Of a DNA stretch of 64,000 bases, positions 49,276 to 58,973 are shown piece after piece. The notes beneath the pieces were generated by a model that was not told the origin of the DNA, did not search any database, and was given only the letters and a program-made list of their open reading frames with translations. The position numbers and the translations under genes are program-made. The DNA is from Acinetobacter brisouisimilis (GTDB taxonomy: Bacteria; Pseudomonadota; Gammaproteobacteria; Pseudomonadales; Moraxellaceae): positions 387,920-451,919 of the forward strand of contig NZ_KB851219.1 in NCBI RefSeq assembly GCF_000368265.1, read 5' to 3'. Numbering within the stretch: the stretch's first letter is position 1; each line of letters opens with the position of its first letter.

Positions 49276-51311
49276 AAAAATTGGCGTGGTTACTCCCTTT
49301 TTTGAGTGCAAGTGCCTATGCTGATTTGCAAATTTATCCTGCTAAAGGTTTATTTGGCTTAGATCAGGAATGTAAGCAGGCATTCGTCCATGATGAAAAA
49401 AATTCACCGATTGCATGTGATTTTATCCAGTCGATTACGCCAAGTATTCGCTCACAGCTACAAACGAGTTTTGAAGGAGCATTGAATCAGGAATTTACCA
49501 ATCAGATCGCACAGCAAATTCAGCAAAATACCAAGCATAAAACTTATATTGCATCATTGGAAGTTTTACGGGCAGGTGAATATTTTGTTGAAAAACAGTC
49601 AACAACAGAAATTTTTACACCTGTTACCTTGAGCTTGAAGCTGACCAATATCTTAACTGGAGAAGTCCTGTATAGCGAAAGTTTGACTTCGACACAGCCG
49701 ATTAAGGTATTAACAGCAGACTTGCGTAGTCCAGTCACAAAACAGCAAATCATGCAGCAATATCAAGCCAGTGTGATTACACTGTCGAGCCAGTTGGTCA
49801 AAAAAGCCAAAGCGAATTTGCAGCTATCTGAAATTAAAACGTCAGTCCTTGACCAATGGAAATCTTATTTAATTCTGGATAAAGGATTGAATCACGGAAT
49901 CGGGCAAAATGATGAATTGTCATCAGCTGAGGGAGACTTGATTCATGTGGTTTATGCAGATAGTGATTATGCTGTAGCAACGCCAATTCTGGTCAATAAC
50001 CATTCTAAACAGTTTGTAAAACTGACGACCAATGTTCGTCAAGCAGTCAGTAAACCTAAAGCTTTGGTAGTTGATGTGGCAACAACACAGGGTGAGTCAA
50101 AGGATCTGGTAGAGCAAATCTTTTCTGACGCCATCGGAGATGGTGCCGCATTTAGTTTGGTGCCTGTTAACAAGCGCTATAGTAGTTTAGCGCAATCAGT
50201 TTCTGAACAAACGCAATTAGCGCAAGCCGAAGATATTAATCATCGAGAATTACCTGATTTATTTATTCGTCTAAATGTTTTGCCAACCGTCGCATATCTC
50301 CAGCCTTTAGGAAAAATTACCCAGCAACAGGTTGTACATAGTGAAGTATTTGCGGAAATGTTGGATCGTTCAGGTCGAGTAATTCATGTTGCCCATGCCA
50401 GTGATGAAGTCAAAGATGTGATTTCTGATGGCATGGGTTTTTCTTTAGAAAATCGCCAAGAAGTTGTATTGAAAAATGCTTTAATTAAATTAGGTCAGGA
50501 ATTTAAAAAAGGCATTAAATTTACACGATCTGATTTGAAAATCAGCGCGAAAGATGGAAATCAGGTCAAAATTTCTGATTCAGGTTTGCGCTTGGGTGTC
50601 GGAACGAAAATTTACATTTATAACCAGCAGAAAGTTTCTGGAAGATTGGTATCTATCCCAACATGGGAAGCAACTGTAATTTCGCGTGATCAAAACGAAG
50701 CAGTTGCTCAATTGGATGCAGCCATTAGTGGTCGAGATAATCTCTCGGTCACAAAAGGAGATATTGTTCTGGTTAACAATTCTCAACAGGCTGTAACGGA
50801 TTCAACTGATTCTCGTGCAATGTGTTCTTTTATTTCATCTGAGCAATCTGGTGATTTGCAATTATCGGCTTTTCCTACATTGACTTATTATGCTTTTGCG
50901 ACAAATTCTAAGTATCCATTTTATGCAACAGGTGGTGCATTGCCAGGGCAAATGCCGTTTCAGGCATCGGTTACCTATATGACACAAAATGCAGGCTTTA
51001 AGCAGCAGTTAAATTTCAAGCCCTTTGTTCCTGCAAAGTGTATTCAACCTGTTTTAAAATCTAAGTTAAAAATAGATACATCCAAGTGTAATGCACAGGA
51101 TCATCATTGCAAAGTTGCAGCAGATTTTACCTTAGGCGTGCGTTTCTTTGATCAAAAACAGCAAAAGATTGCAGCTCAAGGCATTCAACAAGAATTCAAT
51201 TTAATTGACAGTCAACTAGACAATCGAGACCAACTTTATAATCTTCAATTACTTGAAATCATTCCCCCATTACTTAAACAAGTTGTTCAAAAAGCCGATT
51301 TGGCGAAATAA
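49266..51311 (+). CDS. Large exported protein (cluster gene 2)
   Basis: 681 residues with an N-terminal signal peptide (MQIKKLAWLLPFLSASAYA). The middle (about 270-430) has the feel of a CsgG/TolB-N-like domain: KALVVDVATTQ, then a paired helix and strand, then ELPDLFIRLNVLP. Two segments (about 200-240 and 420-500: LKISAKDGNQVKISDSGLRLGVGTKIYIY) resemble the SH3-like C-terminal part of FlgT. Cysteines cluster near the end. These likenesses are from memory and weak. The ATG at 49266 gives the proper signal; the earlier 49248 start does not. Confidence 0.6.
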   Translation: MQIKKLAWLLPFLSASAYADLQIYPAKGLFGLDQECKQAFVHDEKNSPIACDFIQSITPSIRSQLQTSFEGALNQEFTNQIAQQIQQNTKHKTYIASLEVLRAGEYFVEKQSTTEIFTPVTLSLKLTNILTGEVLYSESLTSTQPIKVLTADLRSPVTKQQIMQQYQASVITLSSQLVKKAKANLQLSEIKTSVLDQWKSYLILDKGLNHGIGQNDELSSAEGDLIHVVYADSDYAVATPILVNNHSKQFVKLTTNVRQAVSKPKALVVDVATTQGESKDLVEQIFSDAIGDGAAFSLVPVNKRYSSLAQSVSEQTQLAQAEDINHRELPDLFIRLNVLPTVAYLQPLGKITQQQVVHSEVFAEMLDRSGRVIHVAHASDEVKDVISDGMGFSLENRQEVVLKNALIKLGQEFKKGIKFTRSDLKISAKDGNQVKISDSGLRLGVGTKIYIYNQQKVSGRLVSIPTWEATVISRDQNEAVAQLDAAISGRDNLSVTKGDIVLVNNSQQAVTDSTDSRAMCSFISSEQSGDLQLSAFPTLTYYAFATNSKYPFYATGGALPGQMPFQASVTYMTQNAGFKQQLNFKPFVPAKCIQPVLKSKLKIDTSKCNAQDHHCKVAADFTLGVRFFDQKQQKIAAQGIQQEFNLIDSQLDNRDQLYNLQLLEIIPPLLKQVVQKADLAK

Positions 51312-51320
51312 GGAAAAATC

Positions 51321-52007
51321 ATGAAAAAAATTGCAGCAATTTCTCTAACTGTGTTTTCTGTGTCTATGGCCCATGCAGGCTTTGGACTAAGTAATCTTGC
51401 TTCTAATGTTACTCAAAGTGTTGTCGGAACCTCATCTGCAACAAGTGTAAATGTCGGAGATTTCTTAACTCAAGCACGAGCAACCAATTATCTCTTTCAG
51501 CAAAGCCGCGCTGCGTTAGCTGCTGCCATTTCAACAGGTGCGGATAGCAAAGAAATTCAAACTAAATTGGCTACTTTAAGTAAAACATCTAATTTGCAAG
51601 AAAAAGATGCTCAAATTAAAGAATTAGCAAAACTTTCTGAGACTGTTTTGTCAGCAGCAAAAAAAGATGAAAATCAAACATTAGAGCAATTAAAAACATT
51701 GAGTGCTCAAAAGAAACAATATCTATTGGGTGCTGCAAAAAACTATGCGATTGCTGCACTTATGGCAAAAGATTTAGCACAAGGTTCTAAGCAAGTTTCT
51801 ATGGCAATCGTGAGCAATCCTCAATCATTGGTCTCAACAGGGATGAATTTAACCAGTGCTCAGGGATTGGTAAGTGATGTTGGAGGAATTGCAAAAAACT
51901 CATCTATGGCCTTAGTGGAAGTACCTCAGTTGTTTAAAAAAGCAGGAATTGATTTTCAAGTGCCAACTAATGCTAAAACAAAACCTGTTGACTTAAGTAA
52001 CTTATAA
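51321..52007 (+). CDS. Helical exported protein (cluster gene 3)
   Basis: 228 residues with a signal peptide ending AHA (about 19). The mature protein is almost entirely predicted helix, rich in Ala, Lys, Gln, Ser and Leu with coiled-coil-like stretches (about 90-140: AQIKELAKLSETVLSAAKKDENQ...). It has no cysteine and no known domain. It follows gene 2 after 9 nt with AAGGAAA as ribosome site and ends at a strong terminator, so the three genes form one operon. Confidence 0.6.
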   Translation: MKKIAAISLTVFSVSMAHAGFGLSNLASNVTQSVVGTSSATSVNVGDFLTQARATNYLFQQSRAALAAAISTGADSKEIQTKLATLSKTSNLQEKDAQIKELAKLSETVLSAAKKDENQTLEQLKTLSAQKKQYLLGAAKNYAIAALMAKDLAQGSKQVSMAIVSNPQSLVSTGMNLTSAQGLVSDVGGIAKNSSMALVEVPQLFKKAGIDFQVPTNAKTKPVDLSNL

Positions 52008-52016
52008 GTCTGAAAT

Positions 52017-52047
52017 AAAAAACCGATGCTCAGGCATCGGTTTTTTA
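52017..52047. terminator. Terminator of the exported cluster
   Basis: The stem aaaaccgatgc / gcatcggtttt with a four-base loop has A and T tracts on both sides. On the minus strand it also follows the uraH remnant, so it may have served both. Confidence 0.85.
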
Positions 52048-52048
52048 T

Positions 52049-52171
52049 TTAAATACCCCGATAAGTCGAATACCCATATGGACTAATCTGTAGTGGAATA
52101 TCATAGTGACCAATTGAATCATCAGCCACAAAAACAATGGGTACTGATACTGTACATTTTGCTGAAGTAAC
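52049..52171 (-). pseudogene. uraH: C-terminal remnant of 5-hydroxyisourate hydrolase (uraH)
   Basis: On the minus strand about 40 codons end in the diagnostic transthyretin-family C-terminus: [20 protein letters not shown], where real HIUases end [19 protein letters not shown]. An in-frame TGA lies directly upstream, and no N-terminal two thirds can be found. It is a decayed fragment of a urate-degradation gene and has no start codon of its own. Confidence 0.75.
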
Positions 52172-52461
52172 TCAGATTGTGTTTGAGTTTTTATTGGTTA
52201 AAGTAGCTAAAGATGAGGTTTTTGTGGTCGAATGAATGACCCAATTGAAGTTTTTATATCGCTGACCAATATTAAATTAAAAAATATTGCGATACATTTT
52301 GCGCTTTAAAAGTTAAAATTAATGCGCTACAGTGAATCAAATTATTCGTGAACTCAGTAGAAAGTTGCATAATAATAGACGTAGATATGTGAAAAATCTT
52401 ATAGTTATATCACTTATCAATCTGAATTTTTAAACAATCTTATTGAATATAGACACTGATG
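52172..52461. other. Spacer between the uraH remnant and an orphan terminator
   Basis: No coding frame stands out. A loose promoter-like pair (TTGAAG near 52244, TATTAA about 19 nt on) and the downstream orphan terminator leave room for a short untranslated transcript. The segment also holds gctacagtgaatc (52326-52338), which recurs at 19684-19696 in the mrdA spacer. Confidence 0.3.
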
Positions 52462-52489
52462 ACCCAAAACAAGATTGGGTATTTTTTTT
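52462..52489 (+). terminator. Orphan intrinsic terminator upstream of idh
   Basis: acccaa / ttgggt with a 7-9-nt loop is followed by eight T residues. There is no ORF on the plus strand for the preceding 450 nt. It could end a small RNA or be the relic of a lost gene. Confidence 0.6.
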
Positions 52490-52517
52490 CGAAATGTCGT
52501 TATCACAAGATATATCG

Positions 52518-52546
52518 TTGACTGAAATGCCATGAGGGTCGATACT
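52518..52546 (+). promoter_or_regulatory. Candidate promoter of monomeric isocitrate dehydrogenase
   Basis: TTGACT (52518-52523), a 17-nt spacer and GATACT (52541-52546) are placed about 90 nt before the idh start. The implied leader is about 80 nt and carries no obvious riboswitch. Confidence 0.55.
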
Positions 52547-52634
52547 CTCAAGGTTTTTATTTAAGCACATTAGTGAGTAGAACTGGGCCACAAGCTCGGT
52601 TCTTGAAAAATCAATTTAACACAAGGGGCTATAT

Positions 52635-54866
52635 ATGGCTGGTGGAAAGTCAAACATCATTTACACACTGACTGACGAGGCGCCATTATTGGCGACCTAT
52701 TCGCTACTGCCGATCATTGAAACCTTTACTAAGCCCGCAGGTATTCAGATTGTCAAAAGTGACATCTCTGTTGCTTCGCGTGTGCTCGCAGAATTTTCGG
52801 ATTACCTAAGCGACGAACAGAAGGCACCTAACAACCTCGCAGAGCTAGGTCGTCTTACGCAAGATCCAGACACCAATATTATCAAACTTCCTAATATCAG
52901 TGCTTCAGTTGGTCAATTGATCTCATGTATCAAAGAACTTCAGTCTAAAGGCTATCCAATTCCTGATTATCCTGAAAATCCGACTACTGAAGATGAAAAA
53001 GCGCTTAAGACTCGCTATGGTAAATGCCTTGGTTCTGCTGTAAACCCAGTATTACGTGAAGGTAACTCTGACCGTCGTGCACCTGCTGCGGTGAAAAACT
53101 ACGCTAAAAAACACCCGCATTCGATGAGCGAGTGGAAGCAGTGGTCACAAACCCACGTTTCACATATGGAACATGGCGATTTTTACCACGGTGAAAAGTC
53201 GATGACTCTTGATCGTGCGCGTAACGTGAAAATGGAATTGATCACAACAAGTGGTAAAACCATCGTACTTAAGCCAAAACTTGCGCTTCAAGATGGTGAA
53301 ATCATTGATTCAATGTTCATGAGCAAAAAAGCACTTTGTGACTTCTACGAGAAACAACTCGAAGATTGTCGTGAAGCGGGCATCTTGTTCTCATTGCACG
53401 TAAAAGCAACCATGATGAAAGTTTCACACCCGATCGTATTTGGTCACTGTGTGAAAATCTATTATAAAGATGCGTTCGAGAAACATGGCAAACTATTTGA
53501 CGAGTTGGGTATCAACGTCAATAACGGTATGTCAGTGCTTTACGAGAAAATCGAAAGCTTACCAGAATCACAACGTGATGAAATCATCCGTGACTTACAT
53601 GCTTGTCAAGAACACCGTCCTGCGTTAGCGATGGTTGATTCAGCGAAGGGCATCACAAACTTCCATTCACCTAACGATATTATTGTTGATGCGTCTATGC
53701 CAGCGATGATCCGTGCGGGTGGTAAAATGTGGGGTGCCGATGGTAAGCAGTATGATGCTAAAGCGGTGATGCCAGAATCAACATTTGCTCGTATCTATCA
53801 AGAAATGATCAATTTCTGTAAGTGGAATGGCAACTTTGATCCGAAAACCATGGGTACTGTACCTAACGTTGGTTTGATGGCACAGCAAGCTGAAGAATAC
53901 GGTTCACACGACAAGACTTTCGAGATTCCTGAAGCGGGTATTGCCAACATCACTGACCTTGAAACAGGCGAAGTGTTGATGTCACAAAATGTTGAAGAAG
54001 GCGATATCTGGCGTATGTGTCAGGTAAAAGACGCTCCGATTCGTGACTGGGTGAAACTTGCGGTAACTCGTGCACGCAACTCAGGCATGCCTGCGATCTT
54101 CTGGCTTGACCCTTACCGTCCACATGAAAATGAATTGATCAAGAAAGTACAAGAATACTTGAAAGAGTACGATACTTCAGGTCTCAATATTCAAATCATG
54201 TCTCAAGTACGTGCAATGCGTTATACGCTTGAACGTGTGGCGCGTGGTCTGGATACTATTTCTGTGACTGGTAACATTTTACGTGATTATCTAACAGACT
54301 TGTTCCCAATCATGGAGCTTGGTACTTCTGCGAAAATGTTGTCTATCGTTCCGCTTATGGCTGGCGGTGGTATGTATGAAACGGGTGCAGGTGGTTCAGC
54401 GCCTAAACACGTTCAGCAACTTATCGAAGAAAACCACTTACGTTGGGATTCATTGGGTGAGTTCCTGGCTCTTGCAGCTTCTTTGGAAGAGATGGGCATT
54501 AAGGAAAGCAATGACCGTGTGAAGTTGCTTGCCAAGACATTGGATCAAGCGACTGGCAAGTTGCTCGACAGTGACAAGTCACCATCACGTCGTACAGGTG
54601 AGCTTGATAACCGTGGCAGCCACTTCTATCTATCGTTGTACTGGGCTGAGGCTCTTGCTGCACAAGATGAAGATGCTGAGTTGAAAGCTAAGTTTGCTCC
54701 ACTTGCGAAGGCACTGGCTGAAAACGAAGAGAAAATTGTTGCTGAACTTGCTCAAGTACAAGGTAAACCTGCTGATATTGGTGGTTATTACGTGATTGAT
54801 CAAGCTAAGGTAAATGCTGTAATGCGTCCAAGTACGACGTTCAACACATTACTTGCAGCTGTTTAA
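52635..54866 (+). CDS. Monomeric NADP-dependent isocitrate dehydrogenase
   Basis: 743-residue IDH-II type enzyme that oxidises isocitrate to 2-oxoglutarate in the TCA cycle with NADP+. The sequence is unmistakable for the monomeric family: [22 protein letters not shown] at the start, [31 protein letters not shown] block, and [23 protein letters not shown] precedes the ATG. A second, unrelated dimeric IDH gene lies 2.8 kb downstream. Confidence 0.95.
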   Translation: MAGGKSNIIYTLTDEAPLLATYSLLPIIETFTKPAGIQIVKSDISVASRVLAEFSDYLSDEQKAPNNLAELGRLTQDPDTNIIKLPNISASVGQLISCIKELQSKGYPIPDYPENPTTEDEKALKTRYGKCLGSAVNPVLREGNSDRRAPAAVKNYAKKHPHSMSEWKQWSQTHVSHMEHGDFYHGEKSMTLDRARNVKMELITTSGKTIVLKPKLALQDGEIIDSMFMSKKALCDFYEKQLEDCREAGILFSLHVKATMMKVSHPIVFGHCVKIYYKDAFEKHGKLFDELGINVNNGMSVLYEKIESLPESQRDEIIRDLHACQEHRPALAMVDSAKGITNFHSPNDIIVDASMPAMIRAGGKMWGADGKQYDAKAVMPESTFARIYQEMINFCKWNGNFDPKTMGTVPNVGLMAQQAEEYGSHDKTFEIPEAGIANITDLETGEVLMSQNVEEGDIWRMCQVKDAPIRDWVKLAVTRARNSGMPAIFWLDPYRPHENELIKKVQEYLKEYDTSGLNIQIMSQVRAMRYTLERVARGLDTISVTGNILRDYLTDLFPIMELGTSAKMLSIVPLMAGGGMYETGAGGSAPKHVQQLIEENHLRWDSLGEFLALAASLEEMGIKESNDRVKLLAKTLDQATGKLLDSDKSPSRRTGELDNRGSHFYLSLYWAEALAAQDEDAELKAKFAPLAKALAENEEKIVAELAQVQGKPADIGGYYVIDQAKVNAVMRPSTTFNTLLAAV

Positions 54867-54902
54867 GTGAAATACAAAGTCGGCAATTAAGTCGATGATG
54901 TG

Positions 54903-54937
54903 AAAAAGCCGATGCAAATGCATCGGCTTTTTTGTTT
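54903..54937 (+). terminator. Terminator after monomeric idh
   Basis: The stem aaaagccgatgc / gcatcggctttt is followed by a T-rich tail. Confidence 0.85.
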
Positions 54938-54992
54938 TGTAATAAATATAAAATTGATGTAAAACGTTTACTTATAATTTTTTTAAAAAAAG

Positions 54993-56642
54993 ATGATGAA
55001 ACTAGGAATAAAGCAATTAAAAGAGTTGGCTAAGTTAGCTGATAAATTATTATTAGATGAGAATAGAAAAAATGAGTTAATAACGTTTTTTAACATTCAA
55101 ATTGAAACTTTATTCATATTTGAGAGTGATTTTTGTAAGGGGTATTTTTATTACATTTTAGGAAACTGTAGTTCCGTAATTTACAGATATCAGAGTGAAA
55201 ATTGGTACTCGCAGGATTTGATTAATACGGTTAATCTATATCAAAAAGCAGTCTATTTTTTAAGAAAAGAAAAAAATGCAACAGATTTACTTTCATTTGC
55301 ATTAACAAATCTAGGTAATTTTTTATCATCACAAGGCCGTTGTTTTTGTGCACAACATTATTGGGACGATGCAATTAAAATTGATGAAAACCCTGTTGCT
55401 GTAATTGCTAAAGCAACCAATATTCTTTTTAGAACAGAGCAATTATATGATGATTCTAATAATGAGGTTTATTATTTCTTTGCTAATCAGTTAATAACTC
55501 AAGCCTACAAAAAAATTGACTTTTTAGAACGAGAGCAAAAAATACCACTTCAACAAGGTCATCTATTGTATGTTTTTCATCAATGGTATGGACAAAACTT
55601 TAAAGAAAATGAATTTAACTATTTAAAAGAATATAAGCAAAAAACAAGTACAAAAACTGAATATCGTTATTTAAATTGGGTTGCCAAGAATAAATTATTT
55701 CTGAATGAACTAAATGATCTTTTGAATGAGGAAATGGTTTTTCAAGACACTTTAGAAATTTCATCAATGAGTTACAAGATTAATACTTCATTGAGTTTAA
55801 AAGAGGAATTAGTATTTTATTCTAATTTTGATGAGTTACGAAATGAATATACATATGCGCGTTTTTTGATTTTTCAGGCATCGGAAATAAAGGAGGACTC
55901 TGAACATTTTTATAATAAAACATATTCTCATATTGATGATACATTACATGCTATAGATAATTTAAAAACTTCACAGATGAAATCTGCATTTAGAATTTTA
56001 TATTCAATTTTTGATAAGATTTCATACTTTATTGCAAAGTATTTTGGTTTATCTATTACAGATCATGAAATTAGCTTTAAAGGGATATTTTATGAAGGAA
56101 GGTTAGATAAAATACGCAATAGATTCTTTGAATCCGAGAATTGTTTCTTACATGCTTTATTTTATATATTAAAAGAGATTGAGGTTGAACCTAAAAGGAA
56201 AAGCAAAGACTCTATTGAAAACATGAATAAGATCGAAAATCTATCAAATCTGGAAAAACATCGATTAGCGAAAATTAGAAATCATTTAGAGCACAGGTCT
56301 TTTCGTATCGTTGATGATTTTGGATATGAATTAAATACAAAATATAATTCTAGTGAAGAATTTAGGTATCAAGAATTATTAGTAAGAAAAGATGAATTAG
56401 AGAAAAATAATCTTCAAAGTTCTGATGAATATATTGAAGTTATAAATAATTTAAAGGAAAAAGAGATTAAATCTAAATATATTCTGGAAATGCCTCTTTC
56501 GGAATTTGAGGAAAGTTTAATGCACTTAACAAGACTTGCTAGAAACTCTTTGATGTATTTATCTTTGCTTGTACAGTATGAAGAAAAAAATAAGCCTAGG
56601 GATGGCAAACTTGTTTTAGAAAGAGAAGTCCCTTTAAAGTAA
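54993..56642 (+). CDS. HEPN-domain protein (LA2681-like), putative RNase effector
   Basis: 549 residues, markedly more AT-rich than the neighbours and Lys/Asn/Ile-rich. The N-terminal half (about 50-250) is helical, with TPR-like repeats (LINTVNLYQKAVYFLR..., LTNLGNFLSSQGRCFCAQHYWDDAIKID). The C-terminal half looks like the LA2681-like HEPN family: a long helical bundle with KIRNHLEHRSF giving R429-x4-H434, the catalytic pattern of HEPN RNases. No membrane segment or partner gene is visible. Function as a toxin or phage-defence protein is inferred. The start could be either of two adjacent ATGs. Confidence 0.6.
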   Translation: MMKLGIKQLKELAKLADKLLLDENRKNELITFFNIQIETLFIFESDFCKGYFYYILGNCSSVIYRYQSENWYSQDLINTVNLYQKAVYFLRKEKNATDLLSFALTNLGNFLSSQGRCFCAQHYWDDAIKIDENPVAVIAKATNILFRTEQLYDDSNNEVYYFFANQLITQAYKKIDFLEREQKIPLQQGHLLYVFHQWYGQNFKENEFNYLKEYKQKTSTKTEYRYLNWVAKNKLFLNELNDLLNEEMVFQDTLEISSMSYKINTSLSLKEELVFYSNFDELRNEYTYARFLIFQASEIKEDSEHFYNKTYSHIDDTLHAIDNLKTSQMKSAFRILYSIFDKISYFIAKYFGLSITDHEISFKGIFYEGRLDKIRNRFFESENCFLHALFYILKEIEVEPKRKSKDSIENMNKIENLSNLEKHRLAKIRNHLEHRSFRIVDDFGYELNTKYNSSEEFRYQELLVRKDELEKNNLQSSDEYIEVINNLKEKEIKSKYILEMPLSEFEESLMHLTRLARNSLMYLSLLVQYEEKNKPRDGKLVLEREVPLK

Positions 56643-56676
56643 AAGCCCACTTTCGTGAGCTTTAAAATCTTAAAAC

Positions 56677-57465
56677 TTAACGGCTATTACGGCTGCGACC
56701 GCGTGGCGCTTTGGTATTTGGGCGAGTTGTACCATTGGTTTTACGACGTGGTTTTTCACTTTCATCCATCTGCCAGATGCGTTTAGTTCCTGTTTTTTTC
56801 TTTTCGCCTTCTTTCTTTTTCTGGTGTATTGGCTTGCCACCTGTACCACCTGGCTTTTTCACGTATGAGCGCGACTGATATGGTCGTTCTTCTGGAACAT
56901 CCCTAAAGTCAGGATACAGCAATGGCTCAATTTCTTTAGTTTCACCTGGTTGTAAACCGAGTTGAACCAAATCGATTGAACCGATTTTGGTGCGAATCAG
57001 ACGTAAAGTCGGAAAGCCAACAGCAGAGGTCATGCGGCGCACTTGGCGGTTACGACCTTCACAAATTGAGATTTCAACCCAAGAGGTAGGAATATTTGCA
57101 CGGTAACGTACAGGCGGGTTGCGTTCCCATAACCATTCTGGCTCTGAAACTTTAATGGCTTTGGCAGGGAGTGTCATGCCATCATTGAGCTCAATTCCTT
57201 GACGTAATTTTTCAAGAGCTTCTTCAGAAATGTCACCATCTACCTGAACTAAATACGTTTTGTATTTTTTATTTGCAGGATTGGTAATGAACTGATTGAG
57301 ACCACCGTGATCAGTTAAAAAAACCAAACCTTCAGAGTCCATATCAAGACGACCAGCCAAACGTAAAGTTGGATCATCTACAAAGTCAGACATCGTCATG
57401 TGTGCTTCGTCTTTACGAAATTGGGAGAGGACGTCATAGGGCTTGTTCAGGATGACGATTTTCAT
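56677..57465 (-). CDS. rluE: RluE-like 23S rRNA pseudouridine synthase
   Basis: 262 residues of the RsuA/RluE family: NKPYDVLSQF, catalytic GRLDMDSEGL with Asp at about residue 41, NKKYKTYLV, and CEGRNRQVRRM. There is no N-terminal S4 domain, which fits RluE (23S U2457) rather than RluB/F. The last 60 residues are a Lys/Arg/Gly/Thr-rich basic tail that may help bind RNA. It lies between the HEPN gene and icd on the opposite strand. Confidence 0.85.
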   Translation of the reverse strand: MKIVILNKPYDVLSQFRKDEAHMTMSDFVDDPTLRLAGRLDMDSEGLVFLTDHGGLNQFITNPANKKYKTYLVQVDGDISEEALEKLRQGIELNDGMTLPAKAIKVSEPEWLWERNPPVRYRANIPTSWVEISICEGRNRQVRRMTSAVGFPTLRLIRTKIGSIDLVQLGLQPGETKEIEPLLYPDFRDVPEERPYQSRSYVKKPGGTGGKPIHQKKKEGEKKKTGTKRIWQMDESEKPRRKTNGTTRPNTKAPRGRSRNSR

Positions 57466-57663
57466 AAAAAATGACTTCTTCTTTCAGATAACCACAGGAA
57501 ACATTGAGTTTTATTTGAGCGAGAAATATTGTTATTTCTCATATAAATCTCAAAAATGATTTAATTCAATTAATCTATTATGCGATAAGAAAACAGGAAA
57601 GTATTGTCTATCGGCAATTATTTTTTTAATTTGCTAATTATAATAAAAGGGAGAACCGATACA

Positions 57664-58920
57664 ATGGGTTATCAGAAGATCGTAGTGCCTGCGGATGGCA
57701 GCAAAATTACTGTAAACGCAGATTTGTCACTCAATGTTCCCAACCAGCCAATTATTCCGTTTATTGAAGGTGATGGTATTGGTGTGGATATTACACCTGC
57801 GATGCGAGCTGTTGTTGATGCTGCAGTGCAAAAAGCATATGGTGGCAAACGATCTATCGAATGGATGGAAGTCTACTGCGGTGAAAAAGCAGATAAAATT
57901 TATGGCACATATATGCCAGAAGAAACTTTTGAGGCTTTTCGCGAATTTGTAGTATCTATTAAAGGTCCACTCACAACACCCGTCGGCGGTGGTATTCGAT
58001 CATTAAATGTTGCCTTGCGTCAAGAATTAGATCTTTATGTATGTGTACGCCCAGTGCGTTGGTTCGAAGGTGTACCTTCACCTGTTCAACATCCTGAACT
58101 CACCGATATGGTGATCTTCCGTGAAAATTCGGAAGATATTTATGCGGGGATTGAATGGAAAGCGGATTCTGAAGAAGCGAAAAAAGTGATCAAATTTCTT
58201 CAAGAAGAAATGGGTGTAAAGAAAATCCGTTTTCCTGAAGATTGTGGTATCGGGATCAAGCCCGTATCTAAACAAGGTACTCAACGTTTGGTTCGTAAAG
58301 CAATTCAGTTTGCAATTGATAATGATAAGCCAAGTGTAACTTTGGTGCATAAAGGCAATATCATGAAGTACACCGAAGGCGCGTTCAAAGAATGGGGTTA
58401 CGAGCTTGCTGTAGAGCGCTTTGGTGGCGAACTGATTGATGGCGGCCCTTGGGTGAAAATTAAAAACCCTAAAAATGGTAAAGACATCATCATTAAAGAT
58501 GTAATTGCAGATGCATTTTTGCAACAAATTTTAATGCGTCCTGCAGACTACTCGGTGATTGCGACATTAAACCTGAACGGTGATTACATTTCTGATGCAC
58601 TTGCTGCTGAAGTGGGTGGTATTGGGATCGCGCCTGGTGCAAATATTGGTGGTGCGATTTCAGTTTATGAGGCAACTCATGGCACTGCACCTAAATATGC
58701 GGGTCAGGACAAAGTTAACCCAGGCTCAATCATTCTTTCCGCTGAAATGATGCTGCGTGATATGGGCTGGGTTGAGGCTGCTGACCTGATCATTAAAGGT
58801 ATTTCAGGTGCGATTGCAGCTAAAACGGTCACTTATGACTTTGAGCGTTTAATGCTAGGCGCTACACTTCTTCGTTGTTCTGAATTTGGTCAGGCGATTA
58901 TTGAAAACATGGGCGAATAA
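57664..58920 (+). CDS. icd: Dimeric NADP-dependent isocitrate dehydrogenase
   Basis: 418-residue E. coli-type IDH. It has VVPADGSKI, the substrate motif [12 protein letters not shown] with Ser113 at the exact position phosphorylated by AceK in E. coli, [15 protein letters not shown], and the NADP-binding [15 protein letters not shown] block. ATG 57664 is preceded by AAAGGGAGA. Ser113 suggests reversible inactivation at the glyoxylate branch point, but aceK is not in view. Confidence 0.96.
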   Translation: MGYQKIVVPADGSKITVNADLSLNVPNQPIIPFIEGDGIGVDITPAMRAVVDAAVQKAYGGKRSIEWMEVYCGEKADKIYGTYMPEETFEAFREFVVSIKGPLTTPVGGGIRSLNVALRQELDLYVCVRPVRWFEGVPSPVQHPELTDMVIFRENSEDIYAGIEWKADSEEAKKVIKFLQEEMGVKKIRFPEDCGIGIKPVSKQGTQRLVRKAIQFAIDNDKPSVTLVHKGNIMKYTEGAFKEWGYELAVERFGGELIDGGPWVKIKNPKNGKDIIIKDVIADAFLQQILMRPADYSVIATLNLNGDYISDALAAEVGGIGIAPGANIGGAISVYEATHGTAPKYAGQDKVNPGSIILSAEMMLRDMGWVEAADLIIKGISGAIAAKTVTYDFERLMLGATLLRCSEFGQAIIENMGE

Positions 58921-58939
58921 TCCCTGATGATTTGTTGCA

Positions 58940-58969
58940 AAAAGACCTCGCTATATGTGAGGTCTTTTA
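58940..58969. terminator. Terminator after icd
   Basis: The stem aaaagacctc / gaggtctttt around gctatatgt is followed by a T-containing tract. It is nearly symmetric and also follows the pseudogene on the other strand. Confidence 0.75.
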
Positions 58970-58973
58970 TATT

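Noticed and set aside
47352..52634. Prophage or transposon carrying the exported cluster
   Set aside because: No integrase, transposase, terminal repeats or target duplication visible.
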